Assembly: GCF_000494755.1 (NCBI RefSeq)
Contig: NC_022657.1
Location: 4,688,001 to 4,752,000, forward strand
Length of the DNA stretch: 64,000 nucleotides
Origin: Amorphoplanes friuliensis DSM 7358
Lineage (GTDB): Bacteria; Actinomycetota; Actinomycetes; Mycobacteriales; Micromonosporaceae
Reading direction: 5' to 3'
The stretch's first letter is position 1. Every line of letters begins with the position of its first letter. The translations under genes were made by a program, and so were the position numbers. A model generated the notes under the pieces. The model made no database searches, was not told where the DNA came from, and was given only the letters and a program-made list of their open reading frames with translations. Below, in pieces: positions 59,195 to 64,000 of the stretch.

Positions 59195-61912
59195 TCAGGC
59201 GACGGCGGGGACGGGGAGTTTGGTGGCGAGGCCTTCGGCGAGGATGCGGGTGGCGTCGGGCGCCGGCAGGGGGCGTGACAGGAAGTAGCCCTGGGCCAGG
59301 TCGCAGTCGAGGTCGCGCAGGGTCGCCAGTTGCACCGCGTCCTCGATGCCCTCGGCGACCGTGGTCATGCCCAGGCTCTGGCCGAGGCGGACGATCGTGC
59401 GGACCAGGGCCTCGTCCTCGCGGTCGCCGCCGAGGCGGTCCACGAAGGAGCGGTCGATCTTCAGGATGTCCATCGGGTAGCGGCGGAGGTAGGCCAGGGA
59501 CGAGTAGCCCGTACCGAAGTCGTCCATGGCGAGGGTGACGCCCAGGGCTTTGAGGCGCTGGAGCTGGGTCAGGTTCTCGTCGGTGTCGGTGAGCAGGACG
59601 CTCTCGGTCATCTCCAGGCAGAGCTGGTCGACCGGCATGCCGGTCTCGGCGAGGACCTCGGCGACCATCACCGACAGGTCGCCGCTGTCGAACTGGCGGA
59701 CCGACACGTTCACGGCCATCTTGAGGCGGCGGGTCGTGCCGGCACCCCAGGCGACGGCCTGGCGGCAGGCTTCGGTGAGGACCCAGCGGCCCAGGGGGAC
59801 GATCAGGCCGGTGGCCTCGGCGATGCCGATGAAGTCCAGCGGGTTGACGAGGCCGCGGGTCGGGTGGTGCCAGCGGACCAGGGCCTCGAAGCCGACGATG
59901 TCGCCGGTGCGCAGGTCGACCGTGGGCTGGTAGTGCAGGGCGAGCTCGTTGCGTTCGAGGGCGAGGCGCAGGTCGGCCTCGAGTTCGAGGCGCTGCACGA
60001 GACCGCTGAGCATCTGCGGGTCGTAGGCCGCCAGGCCCGCGCCGCCGGCGGACTTGGCGCGGTACATCGCGAGGTCGGCGTTGCGCAGGAGCTGGTCGAT
60101 GTCGTCGGCGTCGGCCGCCGAGGCCAGGCCGATGCTGACCGCCACGTGCAGGTCGCGGCCGCCGACGGTGAACGGCTGCTGCAGGGCCGCGGCGATGCGG
60201 CCTCCGACCGCCTCGGCGTCGGCGCGGGCGGTGACCGACTCGATGATCACGCCGAACTCGTCGCCGCCGAAGCGGGCCACGGTGTCGCCCTCGCGGACGG
60301 CGGCGCGCAGGCGGTCGGCGACCTGGAGGAGGAGGGCGTCACCGGCGGCGTGGCCGAGGCTGTCGTTGACCTCCTTGAAGCCGTCCAGGTCGAGGACGAG
60401 GATCGCGACATCATCCGTACGCTCACAGCGGTCCAAGGCGTCGACGACCCGCTCCCGGAACAGGGCACGGCTGGCCAGCCCGGTCAGCCCGTCGTGGTAC
60501 GCCTCGTGCATGAGCTGTTCCTGCAGCTCGGTGGCGTCGTGGATGTCCCGGGTGTTGAGCACGTACCCGCGGACCGACGGGTCGTGGAGCACGTTCGTGA
60601 TGGTCATCTCGGCGAGGCGGACACGGCCGTCCTGGTGGCGCAGGGGCACCTCGAGGACAACGACCCCCAGCGGCTGATCCCTGATCGACTCGAGGGCGGC
60701 GGAGATCGACGGGGCGGCGCGGCGGCCGGCGACGTCGATCAGTTTGAGGCCGACGAGCACGTGTGCCGGGTAGCCGAAGATCCGTTCGACGGAGTCGCTC
60801 TGGAACCGGATGGTCGAGTCGGCGTCGATCACGGCGACGGACTCGGAGCTCTGCAGCACCAGGGAGCGGAAGCGTGACTCGCTGGCCTGGAGCTCGGAGC
60901 TGCGGCGGGCGACTCGCGCCTCCAGGTAGGCGGTGAGGTGGCGGTTCTCGAGCAGGGTCAGCATCTGCCGGGCGACGATCAGCAGGATCAGCACCGAGCG
61001 GCAGTTGCCGAAGAACGCGTCGGCACGCCCGGAGATCGCGTAGAAGACCACGCTGCAGATCAGGGCGCCGAGGACCGCCGCGTACGGGACGAGGATGGCG
61101 AACGGCTGCTGCTCGGTCGTCTCGGCGATGTCGTCGGCGGTCACGGGCGTACCCGAGCCGGGGAGCCGTGCGGCGAGCAGGACCAGGCCGAAGCCGGCGA
61201 ACCAGCCGATGTCGAGCAGGCCGCCCGACGCGTAGTCGCCGTGCAGGGTCGCGTACGCGTAAACACTGTCGGCGACACCGATGACCAGCATCGCGGCGCC
61301 GATCAGCATGAGCGGGCCGGCGTCCTGCCGGTCGCGGCGCAGCAGCGCGAGCATGTAGAGCACCACGGTGACCAGGACGACGTCGCTGAGCGGGTAGCTG
61401 AGCAGCACGTAGAGGCCGAGGGTGCTCTCGGCGCCGGCGCTGCGCATCGGGTCGATGACCAGGATCCAGCTGACCAGCAGCAGCGAGCAGGCGATCATCA
61501 GGCCGTCGACGATGCTGCGGACGCGGTTCGCGACCGACTGCCGGGCGACGGGGACCATCAGCAGGCCGGCCGCGGTGAGCGGGACCATGCCGAGGTAGCC
61601 GACGTCGGGGAGCCCGGGGAACGGCACCTCACGCCCCTGGACCGTCTCGGCCCAGGCCCAGGATGCTTCGCCGAACGCGTACGAGAGGGCGCCGAGGCCG
61701 AACCCCGACCAGGCGATGCCCATGCGGCCGCGGCGCTGGACGGCCCGGACCAGGCAGGCGAGGCCGGCGGCGGCCGCGATCAGCACCGTGCCGATGTTCG
61801 AGACCGTCCCGGTGACCCGTTCACCGCCCCAACCGCTGATCATGAGGGCCGAGAACGCGAGGATCACGGCGACGACCAGGACCGTGCCGGGGCGGGGGCG
61901 CGTGAGTGTCAT
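59195..61912 (-). CDS. Membrane PAS-GGDEF-EAL protein
   Basis: Cyclic di-GMP protein of 905 residues. Eight to nine N-terminal helices (about 10-320) form a membrane sensor, then a coiled linker, a PAS domain (about 345-465), a GGDEF domain (about 470-625) with FGGDEFG and an EAL domain (about 645-895) with GFEALVRW, MAVNVSVRQF, MDDFGTGYSS and LKIDRSF. Catalytic residues of both domains are present. Separate from the cytosolic GGDEF/EAL protein at 12338-14524 and with a different sensor. Confidence 0.93.
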   Translation of the reverse strand: MTLTRPRPGTVLVVAVILAFSALMISGWGGERVTGTVSNIGTVLIAAAAGLACLVRAVQRRGRMGIAWSGFGLGALSYAFGEASWAWAETVQGREVPFPGLPDVGYLGMVPLTAAGLLMVPVARQSVANRVRSIVDGLMIACSLLLVSWILVIDPMRSAGAESTLGLYVLLSYPLSDVVLVTVVLYMLALLRRDRQDAGPLMLIGAAMLVIGVADSVYAYATLHGDYASGGLLDIGWFAGFGLVLLAARLPGSGTPVTADDIAETTEQQPFAILVPYAAVLGALICSVVFYAISGRADAFFGNCRSVLILLIVARQMLTLLENRHLTAYLEARVARRSSELQASESRFRSLVLQSSESVAVIDADSTIRFQSDSVERIFGYPAHVLVGLKLIDVAGRRAAPSISAALESIRDQPLGVVVLEVPLRHQDGRVRLAEMTITNVLHDPSVRGYVLNTRDIHDATELQEQLMHEAYHDGLTGLASRALFRERVVDALDRCERTDDVAILVLDLDGFKEVNDSLGHAAGDALLLQVADRLRAAVREGDTVARFGGDEFGVIIESVTARADAEAVGGRIAAALQQPFTVGGRDLHVAVSIGLASAADADDIDQLLRNADLAMYRAKSAGGAGLAAYDPQMLSGLVQRLELEADLRLALERNELALHYQPTVDLRTGDIVGFEALVRWHHPTRGLVNPLDFIGIAEATGLIVPLGRWVLTEACRQAVAWGAGTTRRLKMAVNVSVRQFDSGDLSVMVAEVLAETGMPVDQLCLEMTESVLLTDTDENLTQLQRLKALGVTLAMDDFGTGYSSLAYLRRYPMDILKIDRSFVDRLGGDREDEALVRTIVRLGQSLGMTTVAEGIEDAVQLATLRDLDCDLAQGYFLSRPLPAPDATRILAEGLATKLPVPAVA

Positions 61913-62038
61913 CGGACCCCTCCCCCGTTCCGCCGCCGCACGCCTGGTGGTGTGCTGTCATCGTCGTGATCGGGTGAGTGCTGGATCACTTGAGGGATTC
62001 GGCGGCGAACGGGTGCCGGCGGGGACGGAGGGACCGAA

Positions 62039-62449
62039 GTGGCCACCTGGGACGACGTCCGGCGGATCATGGCGGCGCTGCCCGCGACGACCGAGCGCGC
62101 ACCCCGCGAGTGGCGGGCGCGGGACAAGAACCTGGCCTGGGAGCGCCCCCTGCGCAAGGGCGATCTCGCCGCCCTCGGCGACGACGCACCCTCCGGCGAC
62201 ATCCTGGGCGTACGCGTGGAGGACGTAGGGGTCGCCGAGGCCCTGGTCGCGGACGACCCGGCGGTGTACTTCACGACGCCGCACTTCGCGGGTTATCCGG
62301 CCGTGCTCGTCCGGCTCGAAGTGATCGAACCGGACGAGTTGCACGAGTTGCTCCGCGACGCCTGGCTGGCGCGGGCGCCCAAGCGCGTCGTCAAGGAGTT
62401 CCTGGAGGGTCAGGGCCTCGCAGGCGGGGAAGGAACAGGACTGCGATGA
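62039..62449 (+). CDS. MmcQ/YjbR family protein
   Basis: Protein of 136 residues with the CyaY-like/YjbR fold: TWDDVRRIMAALPATTE at the start and YFTTPHFAGYPAVLVRL with the C-terminal ELLRDAWLARAPKRVVKEF. Function unknown; the family is often described as DNA-binding-like. GTG start. The TetR gene follows with a 4-bp overlap. Confidence 0.87.
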   Translation: MATWDDVRRIMAALPATTERAPREWRARDKNLAWERPLRKGDLAALGDDAPSGDILGVRVEDVGVAEALVADDPAVYFTTPHFAGYPAVLVRLEVIEPDELHELLRDAWLARAPKRVVKEFLEGQGLAGGEGTGLR

Positions 62450-63009
62450 GCGAGCGCCCGCTGCGCGCCGATGCCCGGCGTAACCGCGACCGGCTGCTCG
62501 AGGTCGCCGTCCGGGCCTTCTCCACCGACGGCCCGGACGTGGCCCTCGAGACGATCGCGCGCAGCGCCGGGGTCGGCATCGGCACGCTGTACCGGCACTT
62601 TCCCACGCGGGAGGCGCTCGTCGAGGCGGCCTACCGCAGTGAGCTCGACCGGCTCTGCGACTCGGCCGAGGAACTGCTCGCGTCCGGGGAGCCGGACCGG
62701 GCGCTGCGGGCGTGGATGGACCGCTTCGTCGACTACCTCGCGACCAAGCGCGGCATGGCCGAGGCGTTGCGGATGGTCATCGTCTCGGGCGGCGACCCGT
62801 TCGCGCACAGCCGGGAACGACTGACGGACGCCCTGACGATGCTGCTCGACGCGGGCATCCGCGGCGGCAGCCTGCGCGCGGACGTCCCGGTGCTGGACCT
62901 CCTGACCGGCCTGAACGGCGTGGCGCTCGCGACCGGCAGCCCGGGACAGCGGGACCAGGCCGACCGGCTGCTCGACCTGATGATGGACGGGTTGCGCCCC
63001 CGCACCTAG
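62446..63009 (+). CDS. TetR-family transcriptional regulator
   Basis: Regulator of 187 residues: HTH RNRDRLLEVAVRAFSTDG...LETIARSAGVGIGTLYRHFPTREALVEAAY and a SBP-like C-terminal domain of the TetR_C type. ATG overlaps the MmcQ stop (ATGA). Ligand and targets unknown; it converges with the hydrolase below by 4 bp. Confidence 0.9.
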   Translation: MSERPLRADARRNRDRLLEVAVRAFSTDGPDVALETIARSAGVGIGTLYRHFPTREALVEAAYRSELDRLCDSAEELLASGEPDRALRAWMDRFVDYLATKRGMAEALRMVIVSGGDPFAHSRERLTDALTMLLDAGIRGGSLRADVPVLDLLTGLNGVALATGSPGQRDQADRLLDLMMDGLRPRT

Positions 63010-63623
63010 CCGATCCGCGCGGCCAGCCAGTCGTGCAGAGCCGTGAGGGCCGGCGCGGCGATGCCGTGGCCACCCGGATCACGCCGGGCGGTCAGCGTGG
63101 CGCCGCTCTCGTCGTGCAGATAGGACCACGTCCGCGCCTGCAACTCCGGCGGGATCACCCGGTCCTGCTCCCCGTGGGCCAGAAACACGGGTACGCCGGG
63201 GAGGCGCCGTGGTGTCGTCGGCACACCCGCGTCGAACGGGAGTGTGCCGTACAGGATCGCCGTGCTCGCGAAGCGGGACGGCGCGTCCAGGAGCAGGCCA
63301 CCGGCGAAGGCCGCGCCGCCGCTGAAGCCGACGAGGTGCACCGGCCGCTCCCCCAGGGTGTCGAGCCAGCCGCGGAACCAGTCGATCGAGAGGCGCAGCG
63401 AGTCGGGCAGCGGGCGGCCGATGCCGCGGTTGGCGAACCAGGCGAAGCCACCACCCTCGGCGATCGGCGCGCGCACCGCGGCGTACGTGGGGCCGGGCGG
63501 GAGGTGGTCCGCCAGCGCGATGATCTCCTTCTCGTGCGACCCGCGGCCGTGCAGCAGCACGACCAGCGGGCCCGCGGTCCCGAGGTCACCGGCAACAGCG
63601 ACCTCGGGCGCGGGGTACGCCAT
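63006..63623 (-). CDS. Alpha/beta-hydrolase (phospholipase/carboxylesterase type)
   Basis: Hydrolase of 205 residues similar to YpfH/phospholipase-carboxylesterases: VVLLHGRGSHEKEIIALADHLP, Ser in VHLVGFSGGAAFAGGLLLD, Asp in AHGEQDRVIPPEL and His in GGHGIAAPAL. ATG 63623 overlaps the stop of the upstream gene by one base, so the two form an operon. Confidence 0.87.
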   Translation of the reverse strand: MAYPAPEVAVAGDLGTAGPLVVLLHGRGSHEKEIIALADHLPPGPTYAAVRAPIAEGGGFAWFANRGIGRPLPDSLRLSIDWFRGWLDTLGERPVHLVGFSGGAAFAGGLLLDAPSRFASTAILYGTLPFDAGVPTTPRRLPGVPVFLAHGEQDRVIPPELQARTWSYLHDESGATLTARRDPGGHGIAAPALTALHDWLAARIG

Positions 63624-64000
63624 CAGGCGGTCGCGGTCGTCGGGCCGGCGAGCTGCCAGCCGGTCTGCCACACCCAGCCGTTGGCGGCGTTGACCGTGAT
63701 GTTGAGGAACGCCATCTCCTCGAGCGAGCGGGCCTTGCGCAGCCCGCCGACGTCGACCGGCCGCAGGCCCAGCGAGGCGGTGAACTCGGCGACACGCGCC
63801 TTGGCGCCCTCGTCGTCGGCGGCGATGAACGCGTCCAGCGGCCGGCCGTTCTCCTGCGGGTCGGCGTAGCGGCCGGCGAAGAGCGTGTTGAGCGCCTTCA
63901 CGACGGGCGCGCCGGGCACGACCTCCTGCAGCTCGTGCGCGAACGAGACACCCGCGATGTCGAGGCCGTCAAAGCTGGCGTTGATCGGGTTGGTCGCGTC
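63623..64000 (-). CDS. NAD(P)-binding oxidoreductase, NADPH:F420 reductase-like (5' end outside window)
   Basis: C-terminal part of a dinucleotide-binding protein; the frame continues to the right edge. Visible: DATNPINASFDGLDIAGVSFAHELQEVVPGAPVVKALNTLF, typical of NADPH-dependent F420 reductase-like proteins, then DAFIAADDEGAKARVAEFTASLGLRPVDVGGL and a C-terminal helix. The nucleotide-binding N-terminus is missing, so cofactor choice cannot be checked. Confidence 0.82.
   Translation of the reverse strand, partial: DATNPINASFDGLDIAGVSFAHELQEVVPGAPVVKALNTLFAGRYADPQENGRPLDAFIAADDEGAKARVAEFTASLGLRPVDVGGLRKARSLEEMAFLNITVNAANGWVWQTGWQLAGPTTATA

Noticed and set aside
1..64000. tRNA, rRNA, integrase or insertion sequence
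   Set aside because: None was recognised on either strand; one string near 55290 (HHNGHRP) recalled a transposase end but lacks catalytic motifs.

Overview
The window is high-GC, densely packed actinobacterial chromosome. Features pointing there are GTG/TTG starts, 1-4 bp stop/start overlaps, RbpA behind a SigR-type promoter, the lnt-ppm-fxsA cluster beside rbpA, a mycosin-type protease and many regulators. The rifamycin-associated element, MerR/TioE-like regulator and gene mix suggest a Micromonosporaceae member such as Actinoplanes; this is inference, because no rRNA or typing marker is present.

Layout. 0-3.7 kb: 5'-truncated NarL-type two-component pair, EcsC-like protein, methyltransferase. 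3.8-12.3 kb: stress and drug-modification genes. A rifamycin monooxygenase sits behind a 19-bp rifamycin-associated element, divergent from a proline iminopeptidase; then an erythromycin-esterase-like gene divergent from a double-HTH MerR regulator, an internally deleted HAD remnant, a LysR/dienelactone-hydrolase pair, a DapA-like aldolase and a serine hydrolase. 12.3-16.7 kb: FIST plus GGDEF/EAL pair, and an SMR efflux/TetR operon with twin operators. 16.8-24.2 kb: LacI-controlled sugar ABC operon with a secreted glycoamylase-like (GH144-type) protein and a cytoplasmic GH39 enzyme. 24.2-29.2 kb: second two-component pair, virginiamycin B lyase, orphan mycosin. 29.3-31 kb: cobalamin riboswitch driving CbtB/CbtA cobalt transport and a phosphatase-like protein. 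31-39 kb: HIT-like and APH-like proteins, an ArsR-SRPBCC-hydrolase operon, a large hybrid histidine kinase and a CxxC coiled-coil protein. 39.2-42.8 kb: rbpA, then lnt-ppm-fxsA on the minus strand.

43.2-51.3 kb is a B12-dependent lysine catabolism block. KamA (lysine to beta-lysine), KamD/KamE (to 3,5-diaminohexanoate), Kdd (oxidation) and Kal (3-aminobutyryl-CoA deamination) are present with a MutL-like ATPase. The cleavage enzyme Kce is absent and an amidohydrolase lies inside the operon. Upstream cobalt uptake could supply the B12 needed, but that link is inference.

51.4-64 kb: CsbD, a second methyltransferase, APH-like kinase, orphan KdpE, an alpha/beta hydrolase, then about 1.37 kb of non-coding DNA. 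This contains the most unusual element of the window: about 20 hairpin units spaced at 41 bp (55.44-56.26 kb). After it come an Lrp regulator, acyl-CoA dehydrogenase, a 5'-3' exonuclease, a membrane GGDEF/EAL protein, an MmcQ/YjbR-TetR pair, a hydrolase and a 5'-truncated NAD(P)-binding oxidoreductase at the right edge.
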